Below are positions 24,564 through 37,975 of a stretch of DNA of 64,000 nt, in pieces; position 1 is the first letter of the stretch; each line of letters starts with the position of its first letter. The notes under the pieces were generated by a model. It was given only the letters and a program-made list of their open reading frames with translations. It made no database searches and was not told where the DNA came from. The stretch covers positions 1 through 64,000 of the forward strand of contig NZ_BMVO01000003.1 of NCBI RefSeq assembly GCF_014650755.1, given 5' to 3'. The position numbers and the translations under genes were made by a program. This DNA is from Streptomyces chryseus. Lineage in GTDB: Bacteria > Actinomycetota > Actinomycetes > Streptomycetales > Streptomycetaceae.

Positions 24564-26858
24564 TTGTCAACCGAGGAATTTCAGAAAGAGCAGGAATTCA
24601 TCACCGGTCTCTACGCGCGCCTCGACGACCTGCGTGCGGAGGCCGAGGTCACCGTGCAGTCGGCGTTGACGCAGGTGGCGTCCGGCCAACAGGCGAAGCT
24701 GGAACGCGATGTGCTGGTGGCCGAGCAGTCCGGGCTGCTCGCCGCATTCAACGCGGGGGAGAGCGGGCTGTGCTTCGGGCGGCTCGACTTCCAGGACGGA
24801 CGCCAGTACCACATGGGCCGTATCGGAATCCGGCAGAACGACGCCGACCGGACCCCTCTTGTCGTCGACTGGCGGGCCGACATCGCCCGCCCCTTCTATC
24901 TCGCGACCGGTTATTCCCCGATGGGCCTGCGCCGCCGCCGGCACATCACCACCGAGGGCCGCACCGTCACCGCGCTGCACGACGAGATCCTGGATCTCAC
25001 CGACACCACCCGCACCGGCCACGAGGGCTCCGCCGCCGACACCGTGCTGCTCGCCGCGCTCGACGCGGCGCGCTCCGGCCGCATGCACGACATCGTGCAG
25101 ACCATCCAGGCCGAGCAGGACCGCATCATCCGCGCCTCGCACCAGGGCGTCCTGGTCGTCGAGGGCGGCCCCGGCACCGGCAAGACCGTCGTCGCGCTGC
25201 ACCGGGCGGCGTACCTGCTGTACGCGTACCGGGACCTGCTCGCCCGCCGCGGCGTGCTGATCGTCGGACCCAACCCGGCCTTCCTCGCCTACATCGGCGA
25301 AGTGCTTCCCTCGCTCGGCGAGACCGGCGTGCTGCTGGCGACCGTCGGCGAGCTCTTCCCGGGCGTCACCGCCACCGGCACCGACACCGCGGCCGCCGCC
25401 GAGGTCAAGGGCCGCTCCGCCATGGCGGACGCGCTCGCCCGGTACGTACGGGACCGCCAGACCGTGCCCGACCCGGGCATCGAGATCGAGCACGACGACG
25501 GCACGCTCGTGCTGGACCGGGCGATGGCCGAGGACGCCCGGGCCGCCGCCCGCCAGACCGGGCTGCCGCACAACCTCGCCCGCCCCCACTTCGCCTTCCG
25601 GATCATCGACGCGCTCACCGAACAGCTCGCCGACCGCATCGGCGCCGACCCGTACGGCGGCCCGAACTTCCTCGGCCCCGACGACATCGCCCAGCTCGGC
25701 AAGGCCGTCGCGCTCAGCGGTGACGTGCACGCGGTGATCGACACGCTGTGGCCGATGCTCACCCCGCAGCAGCTCGTCACCGAGTTCCTCGCCGAACCGG
25801 CCCACCTCGCGCACATCGACGCCGAGCTGATCCGACGCACCGGCGGCCCGTGGACCCCCGCCGACGTGCCGCTGCTCGACGAGGCCGCCGAGCTGCTCGG
25901 CGAGGACGACTCGGCCGCCCGGGCCGCCGAGGAGGCCGAGCGCCAGCAGCGCATCGCCTACGCGCAGGGCGTGCTGGACGTGGCGTACGCCTCCCGTACC
26001 TACGAGTTCGAGGACAAGGAGGAGCTCGACAAGGACGCGTCCGAGGTCCTGGGCGCGCACGACATCGTCGACGCCGAGCGGATGGCCGAGCGCCACGAGG
26101 AGGCCGACCACCGCAGCGCCGCCGAACGCGCCGCCGCCGACCGCACCTGGGCCTTCGGCCACATCATCGTCGACGAGGCGCAGGAGCTGTCCGCCATGAC
26201 CTGGCGGCTGCTGATGCGCCGCTGCCCCACCCGCTCCATGACGCTGGTCGGCGACCCGGCGCAGACCGGTGACCCGGCGGGCTGCGACTCCTGGCGGCAG
26301 ATCCTCGACCCGTACGTCGGCGACCGCTGGGAGCACACCCGCCTCGGCGTCAACTACCGCACCCCCGCCGAGATCATGCGGGTGGCCGCCGGGGTACGCC
26401 GGGCCGAGGACCCCGCGTTCGAACCGCCGGGCTCCGTCCGCTCCACCGGAGTACGGCCCCGGGCGCGCGCGGCGCGTGCGGACGACCTCGCCCGTACCGT
26501 CGCCGGCACGGTCGCGGACGAGGCACCCCAGGAGGGCCGGCTGGCCGTCGTCGCACCCGCCGCCCTGCACCCGGAACTCGCCGCCGCACTGCCCGGCGCG
26601 TCGTACGGCCCCACGCCCGACCTCACCCGTGACGTCGTGCTCCTCGACCCGCGCCAGGCGAAGGGACTGGAGTTCGACACCGTGGTCGTCGTCGAGCCCG
26701 GACAGATCCTGGCCGGGTCGCCGCGCGGAGCCAACGACCTGTACGTGGCGCTGACCCGCGCCACGCAGCGGCTCGCCGTCGTCCACACGGGAGCCCTTCC
26801 CGAATGCCTCCGGGAAGGGCTCGCGCGGGAGAGCGCCCAGACGGTCAGGCCGGCTTGA
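24564..26858 (+). CDS. HelD/HelR-type RNA polymerase-associated ATPase
   Basis: A 764-residue UvrD-like superfamily 1 ATPase. TTG 24564 has GGGGAG 5 bp upstream; a farther TTG at 24549 is less likely. The N-terminal coiled-coil arm (about 1-70) would enter the polymerase secondary channel. Walker A is [13 protein letters not shown], motif [12 protein letters not shown], motif [12 protein letters not shown], and motif [15 protein letters not shown]; a helical insertion (about 300-480) separates the Rossmann halves. HelD proteins strip stalled RNA polymerase from DNA, and the HelR subgroup of Streptomyces protects against rifamycins. Which subgroup applies here is not provable from this sequence. 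Convergent with glgB, 3' ends overlapping by 14 bp. Confidence 0.88.
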   Translation: MSTEEFQKEQEFITGLYARLDDLRAEAEVTVQSALTQVASGQQAKLERDVLVAEQSGLLAAFNAGESGLCFGRLDFQDGRQYHMGRIGIRQNDADRTPLVVDWRADIARPFYLATGYSPMGLRRRRHITTEGRTVTALHDEILDLTDTTRTGHEGSAADTVLLAALDAARSGRMHDIVQTIQAEQDRIIRASHQGVLVVEGGPGTGKTVVALHRAAYLLYAYRDLLARRGVLIVGPNPAFLAYIGEVLPSLGETGVLLATVGELFPGVTATGTDTAAAAEVKGRSAMADALARYVRDRQTVPDPGIEIEHDDGTLVLDRAMAEDARAAARQTGLPHNLARPHFAFRIIDALTEQLADRIGADPYGGPNFLGPDDIAQLGKAVALSGDVHAVIDTLWPMLTPQQLVTEFLAEPAHLAHIDAELIRRTGGPWTPADVPLLDEAAELLGEDDSAARAAEEAERQQRIAYAQGVLDVAYASRTYEFEDKEELDKDASEVLGAHDIVDAERMAERHEEADHRSAAERAAADRTWAFGHIIVDEAQELSAMTWRLLMRRCPTRSMTLVGDPAQTGDPAGCDSWRQILDPYVGDRWEHTRLGVNYRTPAEIMRVAAGVRRAEDPAFEPPGSVRSTGVRPRARAARADDLARTVAGTVADEAPQEGRLAVVAPAALHPELAAALPGASYGPTPDLTRDVVLLDPRQAKGLEFDTVVVVEPGQILAGSPRGANDLYVALTRATQRLAVVHTGALPECLREGLARESAQTVRPA

Positions 26859-29496
26859 ACCACACCGTCGCCAGCGGCGGCAGCGTCAGTTCCAGATGCG
26901 GCCGGCCGCCGTTCGCCCCGGCCGGCTCCGGCTTGAGCGGCTCGGCGTTGCGTACGTCGCTGCCGCCGTACCGGGCCGCGTCCGTGTTCAGGACTTCGGT
27001 CCAGGCCGGGATCAGGTCCGGTACGCACAGCCGGTAGCCCTGGCGCACCACCGGCGAGAAGTTGGAGACGGCCAGCAGCGGGCCGCTCTTCGCGTCGAAG
27101 CGCAGGAACGCGAAGACGTTGTCCTCGGCGGCGTCGCCCAGCACCCAGGCGAAACCGTCGGGGACGGTGTCCAGCTCCCACAGCGCGGGCGTGCCGGCGT
27201 ACACCTGGTTGAGGTCGCGGACCAGGTCACGTACGCCCCGGTGGTCCGGCTCCGCCGAGTACGACGGGTCGAGCAGCCACCAGTCGGGTCCGTGCCCCTC
27301 CGACCACTCCGCTCCCTGGGCGAACTCCTGCCCCATGAAAAGGAGCTGCTTGCCGGGGTGCGCCCACATGTAGCCGAGGTACGCGCGGTGGTTGGCACGC
27401 TGCTGCCACCAGTCGCCCGGCATCTTGCTGACCAGGGCCTGCTTGCCGTGCACCACCTCGTCGTGGGAGATCGGCAGGACGTAGTTCTCGCTGTACGCGT
27501 ACACCATCGAGAACGTCATCTCGTTGTGGTGGTACTTGCGGTGCACCGGCTCCTTGCTGACGTACACCAGCGAGTCGTGCATCCACCCCATGTTCCACTT
27601 GAGGCCGAAGCCGAGGCCGCCGCTGTCCGTGGGGCGGGTGACGCCGTCCCATGCGGTGGACTCCTCGGCGATCGTCACGACGCCCGGGTTGCGGCGGTAG
27701 ACGGTCGCGTTCATCTCCTGGAGGAAGGCGACGGCGTCCGGGTTGTCACGGCCGCCGAACTCGTTGGGCGCCCACTGGCCCTCCTCGCGCGAGTAGTCGA
27801 GGTAGAGCATCGAGGCGACCGCGTCGACGCGCAGGCCGTCGATGTGGAACTCCTCGCACCAGTACGTGGCGTTGGCGACCAGGAAGTTGCGCACCTCGGG
27901 ACGCCCGTAGTCGAATTCGAGCGTGCCCCAGTCGGGGTGTTCCGAGCGCCGCCAGTCCTCGTGCTCATAGAGGTTCGGGCCGTCGAACCGGGCCAGCGCC
28001 CAGTCGTCCTTCGGGAAGTGCGCCGGCACCCAGTCCATGATGACGCCGATGCCCGCCCGGTGCAGCGACTCGACCAGGTACCGGAAGTCGTCCGGCGTAC
28101 CCATGCGGGCCGTCGGCGCGTACAGGCCGGTGACCTGGTAGCCCCACGAGCCGCCGAAGGGGTGCTCGGCGACCGGCATCAGCTCCACGTGGGTGAAGCC
28201 GAGGTCGGCGACGTACGCCGGAAGCTGCTCCGCCAGCTCGCGGTACGACAGCCCCGGCCGCCAGGACGCGAGGTGCACCTCGTAGACCGAGAACGGCGCC
28301 TGGTGCACGGGCCGGTCGGCGCGGTGCTCCATCCACTCCTGGTCGCGCCACTCGTGGTGCGAGGCCGTCACGATCGACGCGTTGGCGGGCGGGCACTCGG
28401 TGCGCCGGGCCATCGGGTCGGCGCGCATCGTGTGGCTGCCGTCGGGGCGCATGATCTCGAACTTGTACAGCGTTCCCTCGCCGACGCCGGGAACGAACAG
28501 CTCCCAGACACCGGACGAGCCGAGGGAACGCATCGGGAACCCCGTCCCGTTCCAGTAGTTGAAGTCGCCCGCGACGCGTACGCCGCGCGCGTTCGGCGCC
28601 CAGACGGTGAAGCGGGTGCCGCTCACGCCCTGGTGCGTCATCGGCTGCGCGCCGAGCGCCCGCCACAGTTCCTCGTGGCGGCCCTCGCCGATCAGGTACA
28701 GGTCGAGTTCGCCGAGGGCGGGCAGGAAGCGGTACGGGTCCTGCACCTCCAGCTCGTTGTCGGCGTAGCTGACGAGCAGGCTGTACTCCGGCGGCACCGC
28801 GTCCAGCGGCAGTACGCCGGAGAACAGCCCGTCGCCGTCGTCGTGCAGAGCGGTGCGGTGGCCGCCGGTCAGCACGGTGACGCCCCGGGCGAAGGGCCGC
28901 AGGGCGCGGAGGACGACCCCGGCCCCGTCGTCGGCCGGGTGGGCGCCGAGGAGCCCGTGCGGGTCGTGGTGGCCGCCGGCCAGCAGCCGGTCCCGGTCGC
29001 TGCCGCGCAGGGCCGGGCCGTGCGGCTCCGGCTCCGGTTCCCCGCCGGGGAGTGCGGGGGCGGCGGGCCCGGTGTCCTGGCCGGCCTTCGGCGCGGAGCC
29101 GGGAGGCCGGTCCGCGGGAGTGGTGGTCCGTCGCGACTTGGTGGCCTTGGCCGGCCTGGACGCCTTGGAGACGGCGGCCAGGGGTCCGCCGGACTCCGCG
29201 TCCTGCGCGGCCCCGGCGGCGGAGTCGGGAGCGGCGGCGGGCTGCGCGGCCTTGGCGGTCCTGGCCGCCCCGGCCTGCTTCGCGGCCCGGGCGGGCTTGC
29301 GCGGCGGCGGGGTCTCTGCGGCGGCCAGGGGCTGCGGAGCGTCCTGCGCCGCCTGCGCCGGCTCGACGGCCTCGGCCTGCTTCGGCGCCCGGGCGGACTT
29401 GGCCCGCTTGCGCGGCGGTACGGGCGGCGCGGACTCGGGCGGCGTGGGCACGTTCGGGGATTCGGCGGACTTGCGGGACGGTGGACGGGGGGTCAC
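26845..29496 (-). CDS. glgB: 1,4-alpha-glucan branching enzyme with long N-terminal extension
   Basis: An 883-residue GH13_9 enzyme that makes alpha-1,6 branches in glucan. GTG 29496 follows GAGGAGG by 8 nt. The first 165 residues are Pro/Ala/Lys-rich and probably disordered. Then come two beta-sandwich (CBM48-type) modules (about 190-400, [20 protein letters not shown] region) and the catalytic barrel: the nucleophile in [11 protein letters not shown], the acid/base in [11 protein letters not shown], and [12 protein letters not shown]. Ordinary branching enzymes are about 730 residues, so the extension is extra. Last gene of glgE-treS-mak-glgB; GlgB branches the chains that GlgE extends. Its 3' end overlaps the HelD-like gene by 14 bp. 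Confidence 0.96.
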   Translation of the reverse strand: MTPRPPSRKSAESPNVPTPPESAPPVPPRKRAKSARAPKQAEAVEPAQAAQDAPQPLAAAETPPPRKPARAAKQAGAARTAKAAQPAAAPDSAAGAAQDAESGGPLAAVSKASRPAKATKSRRTTTPADRPPGSAPKAGQDTGPAAPALPGGEPEPEPHGPALRGSDRDRLLAGGHHDPHGLLGAHPADDGAGVVLRALRPFARGVTVLTGGHRTALHDDGDGLFSGVLPLDAVPPEYSLLVSYADNELEVQDPYRFLPALGELDLYLIGEGRHEELWRALGAQPMTHQGVSGTRFTVWAPNARGVRVAGDFNYWNGTGFPMRSLGSSGVWELFVPGVGEGTLYKFEIMRPDGSHTMRADPMARRTECPPANASIVTASHHEWRDQEWMEHRADRPVHQAPFSVYEVHLASWRPGLSYRELAEQLPAYVADLGFTHVELMPVAEHPFGGSWGYQVTGLYAPTARMGTPDDFRYLVESLHRAGIGVIMDWVPAHFPKDDWALARFDGPNLYEHEDWRRSEHPDWGTLEFDYGRPEVRNFLVANATYWCEEFHIDGLRVDAVASMLYLDYSREEGQWAPNEFGGRDNPDAVAFLQEMNATVYRRNPGVVTIAEESTAWDGVTRPTDSGGLGFGLKWNMGWMHDSLVYVSKEPVHRKYHHNEMTFSMVYAYSENYVLPISHDEVVHGKQALVSKMPGDWWQQRANHRAYLGYMWAHPGKQLLFMGQEFAQGAEWSEGHGPDWWLLDPSYSAEPDHRGVRDLVRDLNQVYAGTPALWELDTVPDGFAWVLGDAAEDNVFAFLRFDAKSGPLLAVSNFSPVVRQGYRLCVPDLIPAWTEVLNTDAARYGGSDVRNAEPLKPEPAGANGGRPHLELTLPPLATVWFKPA

Positions 29497-29635
29497 GGGT
29501 GCGGCCTCCTCGGGAGGATCCGGTCGGGTGGGGTGGACGGGGGGAGATGGGCTGGGCGTGGCGCGGGGGCGTGCGGGCCCGGTGGTCCGGCCCCGCGCCG
29601 CGGCCGCGGACGACGGCGCGCCGGCCCGTGCGCGG

Positions 29636-31267
29636 TCATGGCGTCGGCCCCGGGGTGTGGCCGGTGTCCGGGGGCGGGTCGGGGGCGCGGTGGCCGGTGG
29701 TGTCCGAGGACGGAGCGGGATGGCTGTGCGGGGGCGTCCCCGGGGGCCGGGTGGGGGCGCTGTGCCGCGCCGGGCCCGGGTGCGGTCCGGGGGAGCGGTG
29801 GGCCGGGATTCCGCCGCCGGGCCGCGCCGAGGCCAGGCGGTGGATGGCCGCCAGGGGGACCGGCAGCCAGTCCGGGCGGTGGCGGGCCTCGTAGAGGACC
29901 TCGTACACCGCCTTGTCCGTCTCGTACGCCCGCAGCAGCTCCGGTTCGTCCCGGGGATCGGTCCCCGACGCCTTCGCGTACCCGTCGCAGAACGCCTCCC
30001 GGCACCGCGTCGCCCACTCCGGTTCCCAGGGCTGGTGCGAGCGGGCCGCGTAGTCGAAGGACCGCAGCATGCCCGCCACATCGCGTACGACCGGCTGCGG
30101 GCGCCGTCGTTCGGCGAGCGGGCGCGACGGCTCGCCCTCGAAGTCGATGACCGACCACTCGCCGCCCGGCGCGCGGAGCGCCTGACCGAGGTGCAGGTCG
30201 CCGTGGACCCGCTGGGCGGGCCAGGCCCGTCCGGCCCGCCCCCGCGCCGCGAAGGCGTCGAACGCGGTGCGCAGCGCCGGGACGTACGGAACCAGCGCCG
30301 GCACCGCCTGCGCCGCCGCGTCGAGGCGTTCGGTCATCGCCGCGGCCAGCGCCTCCGTCTGCTGCCTGCGCAGCGTCACCGTCGGCAGGGCGACGGCGAG
30401 GGCGGTGTGCACCTCGGCGGTGGCCCGCCCCAGCGCCCGCGCGTCGGCGGTGAAGTCGTGGCCGGCGGCCAGGGCCCGCAGCGCGCGTTGCCAGCCGTCC
30501 TCGGAGCCGCGCAGGAAGGGCTGGAGCACCCCGAGGGTGTACGGCTCGTCAGGATCGTCGCCGTTGTCGGCCTCGTACCAGGCGACCGGCGCCGGCACCC
30601 GCTCACAGCCCTTGCGGGCGAGGGCTAGCGGCAGCTCCAGGTCGGGGTTGGAGCCGGGGCTGACCCGGCGGAAGACCTTGAGGATGAACGAATCTCCATA
30701 GACGAGGGACGAGTTGGACTGCTCGGCCCCGAGCGGCCTCGGTGTGAGGCCGGGCGGGATCACGGCCGACGGGTCGCGCTCGAAGCGCAGCGCGCCCGGC
30801 GAGCCGGTGGTGCGCAGCCGTTCCAGGAGCAGGGCGGCCAGCCGCGGGTCCAGCAGCGCTTCGTACACGGTGAGACCGGCCAGCGGTCCCTCCTGGACGT
30901 GCCCGATCAGGGCCTGCGCGAGCCGTGGCGGCAGCGCGGACCGTACACCGAGCAGCAGTTGGTAGCAGTCGGCGACCGGCGGCGCCGACGGGCCGTGGGC
31001 GGGCCCGGCGGGCTGCTGGACGCCGACCAGCAGGTGCAGCAGACCGGGCGCGCCCGTATCGCCAGGGGAGCCGCCCCGGGCCGGCAGCAACTCGGTGGCG
31101 GCGACGAGAGAGAACCCGGTGACCGGGCGTCCCTTGCCGGCGAACCACCGCTGCCTGGGCAGCCATTCGTGGAGCAGGGGCGCCAGTGAGGGGAGCAGCG
31201 CCGGGTGTGGAGCCGGCCCAGTGGCGCGGCGGGCGGCCGTACTCCGGGTGGATGCAGCCTCCGACAT
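29636..31267 (-). CDS. mak: Maltokinase
   Basis: A 543-residue kinase (also called Pep2) that phosphorylates maltose to maltose-1-phosphate with ATP, feeding GlgE. The ATG at 31267 was chosen because the N-terminal lobe [15 protein letters not shown] follows it. The C-terminal aminoglycoside-phosphotransferase-like lobe has the catalytic loop VHGDLHLGQ and the metal-binding VIDFEGEP. The last 75 residues are Pro/His/Gly-rich low complexity (from about 470), longer than mycobacterial maltokinase. In some actinobacteria TreS and Mak are fused; here they are separate, 203 bp apart. That gap contains a small hairpin CTCCCCGC/GCGGGGAG near 31355-31379. Confidence 0.94.
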   Translation of the reverse strand: MSEAASTRSTAARRATGPAPHPALLPSLAPLLHEWLPRQRWFAGKGRPVTGFSLVAATELLPARGGSPGDTGAPGLLHLLVGVQQPAGPAHGPSAPPVADCYQLLLGVRSALPPRLAQALIGHVQEGPLAGLTVYEALLDPRLAALLLERLRTTGSPGALRFERDPSAVIPPGLTPRPLGAEQSNSSLVYGDSFILKVFRRVSPGSNPDLELPLALARKGCERVPAPVAWYEADNGDDPDEPYTLGVLQPFLRGSEDGWQRALRALAAGHDFTADARALGRATAEVHTALAVALPTVTLRRQQTEALAAAMTERLDAAAQAVPALVPYVPALRTAFDAFAARGRAGRAWPAQRVHGDLHLGQALRAPGGEWSVIDFEGEPSRPLAERRRPQPVVRDVAGMLRSFDYAARSHQPWEPEWATRCREAFCDGYAKASGTDPRDEPELLRAYETDKAVYEVLYEARHRPDWLPVPLAAIHRLASARPGGGIPAHRSPGPHPGPARHSAPTRPPGTPPHSHPAPSSDTTGHRAPDPPPDTGHTPGPTP

Positions 31268-31470
31268 GGCATCGCGTCCTTTCCCCGGGCACACCACAGG
31301 ATGCGCAGAGTGTCCCGGATTGCGACCGTAGCTGTCCGGGCGGTGCGTGGGGTTCTCCCCGCAGTCGAAACGCGGGGAGTGTCGGGTCGGGGATCGTCCG
31401 TACGGACCCGATATGACGGGATGAGTGCCCACGGCGGGGCGGGGGAAACCGCCCTGCCGCAGAAGGCACT

Positions 31471-33192
31471 TCAGGCGCGCTTGACCGGAGGCGGCGTGGC
31501 GTCCTTGCGCAGCCGGAACCAGTAGAAGCCGTGACCTGCGAGGGTCAGCAGATACGGCCATTCGCCGATGGCGGGGAAACGCACCCCGCCGATGAGTTCG
31601 ACCGGGTGGCGGCCGTTGAAGGTCTGGAGATCCAGTTCCGTCGGCTGCGGGAAGCGCGAGAAGTTGTGGACGCACAGCACCAGGTCGTCCTTGTACTCGC
31701 GCAGGAACGCGATCACCGCGGGGTTGGTCGACGGCAGCTCGGTGTACGAGCCGAGTCCGAAGGCCGGGTTCTGCTTGCGGATCTCGATCATCCGCCGGGT
31801 CCAGTGCAGCAGCGAGGAGGGCGAGGTCATCGCCGCTTCGACGTTGGTGACCTGGTACCCGTAGACCGGGTCCATGATCGTGGGGAGGTAGAGGCGTCCC
31901 GGGTCGCAGGACGAGAAGCCGGCGTTGCGGTCCGGCGTCCACTGCATGGGGGTGCGCACGGCGTCCCGGTCGCCGAGCCAGATGTTGTCGCCCATCCCGA
32001 TCTCGTCGCCGTAGTACAGGATCGGTGATCCCGGCAGCGACAGCAGCAGAGCCGTGAACAGCTCGATCTGGTTGCGGTCGTTGTCGAGGAGCGGGGCGAG
32101 CCGCCGCCGGATGCCGATGTTGGCGCGCATCCGCGGGTCCTTGGCGTACTCCGCGTACATGTAGTCGCGCTCTTCGTCCGTGACCATTTCGAGGGTCAGC
32201 TCGTCGTGGTTGCGCAGGAAGATGCCCCACTGGCAGTTGGACGGGATGGCCGGGGTCTTGGCCAGGACTTCCGACACCGGGTAGCGGGATTCACGGCGTA
32301 CGGCCATGAAGATGCGCGGCATGACCGGGAAGTGGAAGGCCATGTGGCACTCGTCGCCGCCCTTCTTGAAGTCGCCGAAGTAGTCGACGACGTCTTCCGG
32401 CCACTGGTTGGCCTCGGCGAGGATCACGGTGTCCGGGTAGGACGCGTCGATCTCCTTGCGCACCCGCTTGAGGAAGTCGTGGGTGCGCGGGAGGTTCTCG
32501 CAGTTCGTTCCCTCCTCCTGGTAGAGGTAGGGAACGGCGTCGAGGCGGAAGCCGTCGATGCCCAGGTCCAGCCAGAAGCGCAGGGCGGAGATCATCTCCT
32601 CCTGCACGGCCGGGTTCTCGTAGTTGAGGTCCGGCTGGTGGGAGAAGAAGCGGTGCCAGAAGTACTGCTTGCGGATCGGGTCGAAGGTCCAGTTGGACGT
32701 CTCGGTGTCCACGAAGATGATCCGGGCGTCCTGGAACTGTTTGTCGTCGTCGGCCCAGACGTAGTAGTCGCCGTACGGCCCCTCGGGATCGGAGCGCGAC
32801 TCCTGGAACCACGGATGCTGGTCGCTGGTGTGGTTCATGACAAAGTCGATGATGACGCGCATGCCGCGTTGGTGTGCGGCGTCCACGAACTCCACGAAGT
32901 CGGCGAGGTCACCGAACTCGGGGAGGACGGACGTGTAGTCGGAGACGTCGTAACCACCGTCGCGCAGCGGTGATTTGAAGAACGGCGGCAGCCAGAGGCA
33001 GTCGACGCCGAGCCACTGGAGGTAGTCCAGTTTGGCGGTGATGCCCTTGAGGTCGCCTACACCGTCTCCGTTGCTGTCCTGGAAGGAGCGGACGAGCACC
33101 TCGTAGAACACCGCTCGCTTGAACCACTCGGGGTCGCGGTCCTTGGCGGGCGTGTCCTCGAAGGTGTCGTGGACGGGCTCATTGACGATCAT
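31471..33192 (-). CDS. treS: Trehalose synthase (maltose alpha-D-glucosyltransferase)
   Basis: A 573-residue GH13_16 enzyme interconverting trehalose and maltose. Conserved regions: region [15 protein letters not shown], region [12 protein letters not shown] (nucleophile Asp), region [14 protein letters not shown] (acid/base Glu), and region [14 protein letters not shown]. The length equals that of the mycobacterial enzyme. The start overlaps the glgE stop by 4 bp (33189-33192), so the two are co-translated. Maltose made here is phosphorylated by Mak and polymerised by GlgE. TreS can also hydrolyse a little substrate to glucose. Confidence 0.97.
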   Translation of the reverse strand: MIVNEPVHDTFEDTPAKDRDPEWFKRAVFYEVLVRSFQDSNGDGVGDLKGITAKLDYLQWLGVDCLWLPPFFKSPLRDGGYDVSDYTSVLPEFGDLADFVEFVDAAHQRGMRVIIDFVMNHTSDQHPWFQESRSDPEGPYGDYYVWADDDKQFQDARIIFVDTETSNWTFDPIRKQYFWHRFFSHQPDLNYENPAVQEEMISALRFWLDLGIDGFRLDAVPYLYQEEGTNCENLPRTHDFLKRVRKEIDASYPDTVILAEANQWPEDVVDYFGDFKKGGDECHMAFHFPVMPRIFMAVRRESRYPVSEVLAKTPAIPSNCQWGIFLRNHDELTLEMVTDEERDYMYAEYAKDPRMRANIGIRRRLAPLLDNDRNQIELFTALLLSLPGSPILYYGDEIGMGDNIWLGDRDAVRTPMQWTPDRNAGFSSCDPGRLYLPTIMDPVYGYQVTNVEAAMTSPSSLLHWTRRMIEIRKQNPAFGLGSYTELPSTNPAVIAFLREYKDDLVLCVHNFSRFPQPTELDLQTFNGRHPVELIGGVRFPAIGEWPYLLTLAGHGFYWFRLRKDATPPPVKRA

Positions 33193-35288
33193 GATGTGGG
33201 TGACCCTCCGATCGGCGGGGACGGTCGCAGGACGACGATGTGCGCGGGCGTACGGCCCGGCTCGAGGCGCACATAGTTGGTCCTGCCCCAGTGGTAGGTC
33301 TCACCGGTGAGCTCGTCGCGCACCGGGACGGAATCGGACCATTCGAGGCCGAGTTCCGGCATGTCCAACGAGACCGTGGCCTCCTGGGTGTGGTGCGGGT
33401 CGAGGTTGACGACCACCACTACGATGTTCGAACCGGAGCGCTTCGAGTACGCGATGACCGCGTCGTTGTCGGCGTGGTGGAAGTGCAGGTCGCGCAGCTG
33501 CTGGAGCGCCGGGTGCCGGCGGCGCACCCGGTTGAGCGTGGTGATCAGCGGGGCGATGGTGCGGCCCTCGCGCTCCGCCGACTCCCAGTCGCGCGGGCGC
33601 AGTTGGTACTTCTCCGAGTCGAGGTACTCCTCGCTGCCCGGCTTGGCGGGGGCGTTCTCGCACAGCTCGTAGCCCGCGTACACGCCCCACGAGGGCGCCA
33701 GGGTCGCGGCGAGCACCGCCCGCACCTCGAAGGCGGGACGGCCGCCCTGCTGGAGGTAGGCGTGCAGGATGTCCGGGGTGTTCACGAAGAAATTGGGACG
33801 CATGTACGAGGCGGCGTCGCCGGTGAGCTCCGTGAGGTACTCGGTCAGCTCCTGCTTGGTGTTGCGCCAGGTGAAGTACGTGTACGACTGCTGGAAGCCG
33901 ATCGCGCCGAGCGTGTGCATCATCGCCGGGCGGGTGAACGCCTCGGCGAGGAAGATCACGTCGGGGTCGGTGCTGTTGATCTCCGCGATGACCTTCTCCC
34001 AGAAGACCACCGGCTTGGTGTGCGGATTGTCGACGCGGAAGATCCGTACGCCGTGGCTCATCCACAGCCGCAGCACCCGCAGCGTCTCGCTGACCAGCCC
34101 CGGCATGTCGGCGTCGAACGCGACCGGGTAGATGTCCTGGTACTTCTTCGGCGGGTTCTCGGCGTACGCGATCGAGCCGTCGGCGCGGTGGTGGAACCAC
34201 TCCGGGTGCTCCTTGACCCAGGGGTGGTCCGGCGAGCACTGCAGCGCGAAGTCCAGCGCGATCTCCATGCGCAGGTCCCTTGCGCGCGCGACGAAGGCGT
34301 CGAAGTCCGCGAAGGTGCCGAGGTCGGGATGGATCGCGTCGTGGCCGCCGGCCGGCGAGCCGATCGCCCACGGCACGCCGACGTCCTTGGCGGTCGCCGA
34401 CAGGGTGTTGTTGGGGCCCTTGCGGTGCGTGGTGCCGATCGGGTGGATCGGCGGCAGGTAGACCACGTCGAAGCCCATCGCGGCCACGGCGGGCAGCCGC
34501 TCGGCGGCCGTCTTGAACGTCCCGCTCTTCACCCGCCCCCGCTTGTCGGTACGGGCGCCCTCCGAGCGCGGGAAGAACTCGTACCAGGACCCGAACAGCG
34601 CGCGCTCGCGCTCGACGCGCAGCGGCATCTCGGGCGAGGACGTCACCAGCTCGCGCAGCGGGTGGCGGCCGAGCGCGGCGTCCGCCTCCGCCTCCAGCGC
34701 GGCGGCGAGCCGCTCGGCCGGCGGCCTCGCGGTGTCGCGCAGGGCGTCGACGGCGGCCAGCACGGCTTCCCGGCCGTCCTTCTTCGGCACCCCGGACGCG
34801 GCCCGCTCGTACAGCTCCGCGCCCTCCGCGAGCACGAGCTCGGTGTCCTGGTCCGCCGCGATCTTGATGCGCGCGGTGTGGCGCCAGGTCGCCACGGGGT
34901 CGGACCAGGCCTCGACGGCGTACGTCCACTGCCCCTCGGCGGTGGGCGTCACACGCGCACCCCACCGGTCGGTGCCCGGCGCGAGTTCGCGCATCGGGGT
35001 CCAGGGGCCTTCCCGGCCCGCCGGGTCACGCAGGACGACATTGGCGGCGACGGCGTCGTGGCCCTCGCGGAAGACGGTGGCGGTGACTTCGAACGTCTCA
35101 CCGGCCACCGCCTTCGCCGGCCTTCTGCCGCAGTCGACGGAAGGACGTACGTCCAGGACAGGAATGCGACCGATCATGGGCTCACCTGGGGGCTGTGCGG
35201 CCGCGGACGAGCGCGGCTCGCGTTCGGGGGCTTTCTTGGGGTCTGTCCTTTTTATCTGCTCCGTTGGCGACTGGCGGGGTGCGGGCAT
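33189..35288 (-). CDS. glgE: Maltosyltransferase GlgE
   Basis: A 699-residue GH13_3 enzyme that adds maltose from alpha-maltose-1-phosphate to the non-reducing end of alpha-1,4-glucan. ATG 35288 has AGGAG five bases upstream; GTG 35291 is adjacent. After a 38-residue polar extension comes the N domain ([19 protein letters not shown]), then the catalytic barrel: [17 protein letters not shown], the nucleophile in [15 protein letters not shown], and the acid/base in [14 protein letters not shown]. The beta-sandwich C domain follows. By memory it closely resembles S. coelicolor GlgE isoform I. First gene of the operon; the opposite direction holds accessory genes before glgP. Confidence 0.97.
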   Translation of the reverse strand: MPAPRQSPTEQIKRTDPKKAPEREPRSSAAAQPPGEPMIGRIPVLDVRPSVDCGRRPAKAVAGETFEVTATVFREGHDAVAANVVLRDPAGREGPWTPMRELAPGTDRWGARVTPTAEGQWTYAVEAWSDPVATWRHTARIKIAADQDTELVLAEGAELYERAASGVPKKDGREAVLAAVDALRDTARPPAERLAAALEAEADAALGRHPLRELVTSSPEMPLRVERERALFGSWYEFFPRSEGARTDKRGRVKSGTFKTAAERLPAVAAMGFDVVYLPPIHPIGTTHRKGPNNTLSATAKDVGVPWAIGSPAGGHDAIHPDLGTFADFDAFVARARDLRMEIALDFALQCSPDHPWVKEHPEWFHHRADGSIAYAENPPKKYQDIYPVAFDADMPGLVSETLRVLRLWMSHGVRIFRVDNPHTKPVVFWEKVIAEINSTDPDVIFLAEAFTRPAMMHTLGAIGFQQSYTYFTWRNTKQELTEYLTELTGDAASYMRPNFFVNTPDILHAYLQQGGRPAFEVRAVLAATLAPSWGVYAGYELCENAPAKPGSEEYLDSEKYQLRPRDWESAEREGRTIAPLITTLNRVRRRHPALQQLRDLHFHHADNDAVIAYSKRSGSNIVVVVVNLDPHHTQEATVSLDMPELGLEWSDSVPVRDELTGETYHWGRTNYVRLEPGRTPAHIVVLRPSPPIGGSPTS

Positions 35289-35435
35289 CACCGCTCCTGT
35301 CCACGTTCACTCGGGTGGACCGACTTGGGCCGACTTGGGGCACACGGGCATGCGTACCGGAGGAGCCTTCCCTCGTACTCCGGGTGCGCAATCCGGCGCT
35401 TTGTTAACTACCGCCGCGTAAACGGTCCGAAAAGA

Positions 35436-35464
35436 AACGGCCCCGCCTTTCGGGCGGGGCCGTT
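35436..35464 (-). terminator. Intrinsic terminator of the subtilase gene
   Basis: Exact 12-bp arms AACGGCCCCGCC (35436-35447) and GGCGGGGCCGTT (35453-35464). Read on the minus strand it is followed by TTTCTTTT, an unusually good T-tract for this genome, 35 bp after the stop at 35499. Confidence 0.85.
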
Positions 35465-35498
35465 CCGTCTCGCGGTGTCCGTCAGATGTGCTTCGCGG

Positions 35499-36707
<1,209 letters not shown>

Positions 36708-36918
36708 GTGCTGGGTCCCCTCCTCAACTGGGCGCACTGTATGCGGAGCCGGTCCGGCCCTGGCCGCCGGTCCCCCGTAGCGCTGCCGCAGACGCCTGCG
36801 GGCAGCCTCTCGTGCGCTGTGAGGCACTACAAGACCCCACGGGCGACGGGAATGGGCCGCCCGCCCGGTGAGGGCATTGAGGAGGTGATTACCCAGGTCG
36901 TTCGCAGATCGTCCAGAT

Positions 36919-37857
36919 CTAGGAGGCCGCGGCCGTGTCGTCCGACCAGATCTGCCACGGCTGCCTGGCCACCCACTCGTCCACCGGCGCCGGCCGCACG
37001 GACAGCGCCTCGGTGGATCCGCCGTCGTCGGCCGCCATCAGGTCGGGGCCCGCGCCGCTCGCCATGTAGTGGTAGATCCCCGCCACCCCGGCCGCCGCCT
37101 CCGGGCCGACGGCCCGCGCGAGACCCTCCTCGAAGACGTGCGGCGCCAGCGGCACGTAGCGCACGTCCCGGCCCAGGCCCCGCGCGAACGCCTCCGCCAG
37201 CTCGTCGCCGGCCAGGCTCCGCGCGCCGCCGATGTCCAGGGTGCGCCCGGCGACGCCGTCCACGGTCAGCGCCGCGTACACGGCCTCGGCGAGGTCCCGG
37301 TGGGAGATCCAGGCCACCGGGGTGTCGGCGGGCAGCGGGTAGGCCAGTACGCCGTCCTTCGCCAGTGCCGGGCCGTTCCACGGGCTGAAGAGGTTGTCGA
37401 GGTAGACCGGCGGCCGCAGCACGACCAACTCCACCCCGCTTCCGCGCAGGCTCTCCCGCAGCACCGTCTCCGCGAGCCGGCGGGTCTCGAAGGCCGCCAC
37501 ATGAGTGGAGGACTCCGGGACGCGGGTGTTGGAGTTGTACACGAGTCTGCGCACGCCGGTCTCACGGGCGGCGTGCGCGATGTTGCGCGCGTACGTGCCG
37601 ACCGTCTCGGCGTCGTACACCAGCGGCATCACGACCGAGGCGTGCGTGGCGCGCTCGAAGAGGTGGCGTACGTCGTCGGCGTTCGCGAGGTCGCCGGAGA
37701 CGAAGGCGGTTCCCGCGACCTGGGGGCGCTCGCTGTCGGGCTTGCGGGTCAGGGTGCGGATGCGGTGGTTGCGCTCGGCCAGCAGACGGGCCGTGGCGCC
37801 CCCCTGGAAGCCGGTCGCCCCCACGACCGCCACGCGCATCGGAATCTGATCGGACAT
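36919..37857 (-). CDS. NmrA-like NAD(P)-binding reductase family protein
   Basis: A 312-residue atypical short-chain dehydrogenase with the N-terminal dinucleotide motif VAVVGATGFQGGATARLL (GxxGxxG) and Arg in RTLTRKPDS after beta 2, indicating NADP(H). It ends in a substrate domain resembling NmrA/HSCARG and quinone oxidoreductase subfamilies. A canonical YxxxK is not obvious, so it may be a redox sensor rather than an enzyme. The ATG at 37857 is used. It is divergent from an AraC-type activator across about 118 bp, the arrangement of a regulator and its target. Confidence 0.82.
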   Translation of the reverse strand: MSDQIPMRVAVVGATGFQGGATARLLAERNHRIRTLTRKPDSERPQVAGTAFVSGDLANADDVRHLFERATHASVVMPLVYDAETVGTYARNIAHAARETGVRRLVYNSNTRVPESSTHVAAFETRRLAETVLRESLRGSGVELVVLRPPVYLDNLFSPWNGPALAKDGVLAYPLPADTPVAWISHRDLAEAVYAALTVDGVAGRTLDIGGARSLAGDELAEAFARGLGRDVRYVPLAPHVFEEGLARAVGPEAAAGVAGIYHYMASGAGPDLMAADDGGSTEALSVRPAPVDEWVARQPWQIWSDDTAAAS

Positions 37858-37975
37858 GGGTGTGTAGAGCCCTTCGATAGGGTGAGGCTGTCGCCGGGAA
37901 CGGCCTCTCCAGGCTGGCGGCGGGGGCTTCGGCCGATCAATTAACAAACCGGGGCGAGGGTTGAGGGATCGTCCA

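Noticed and set aside
26896..30150. 1084-residue plus-strand frame opposite glgB
   Set aside because: Antisense shadow of a fully conserved branching enzyme; composition is typical of complementary GC-rich codons.
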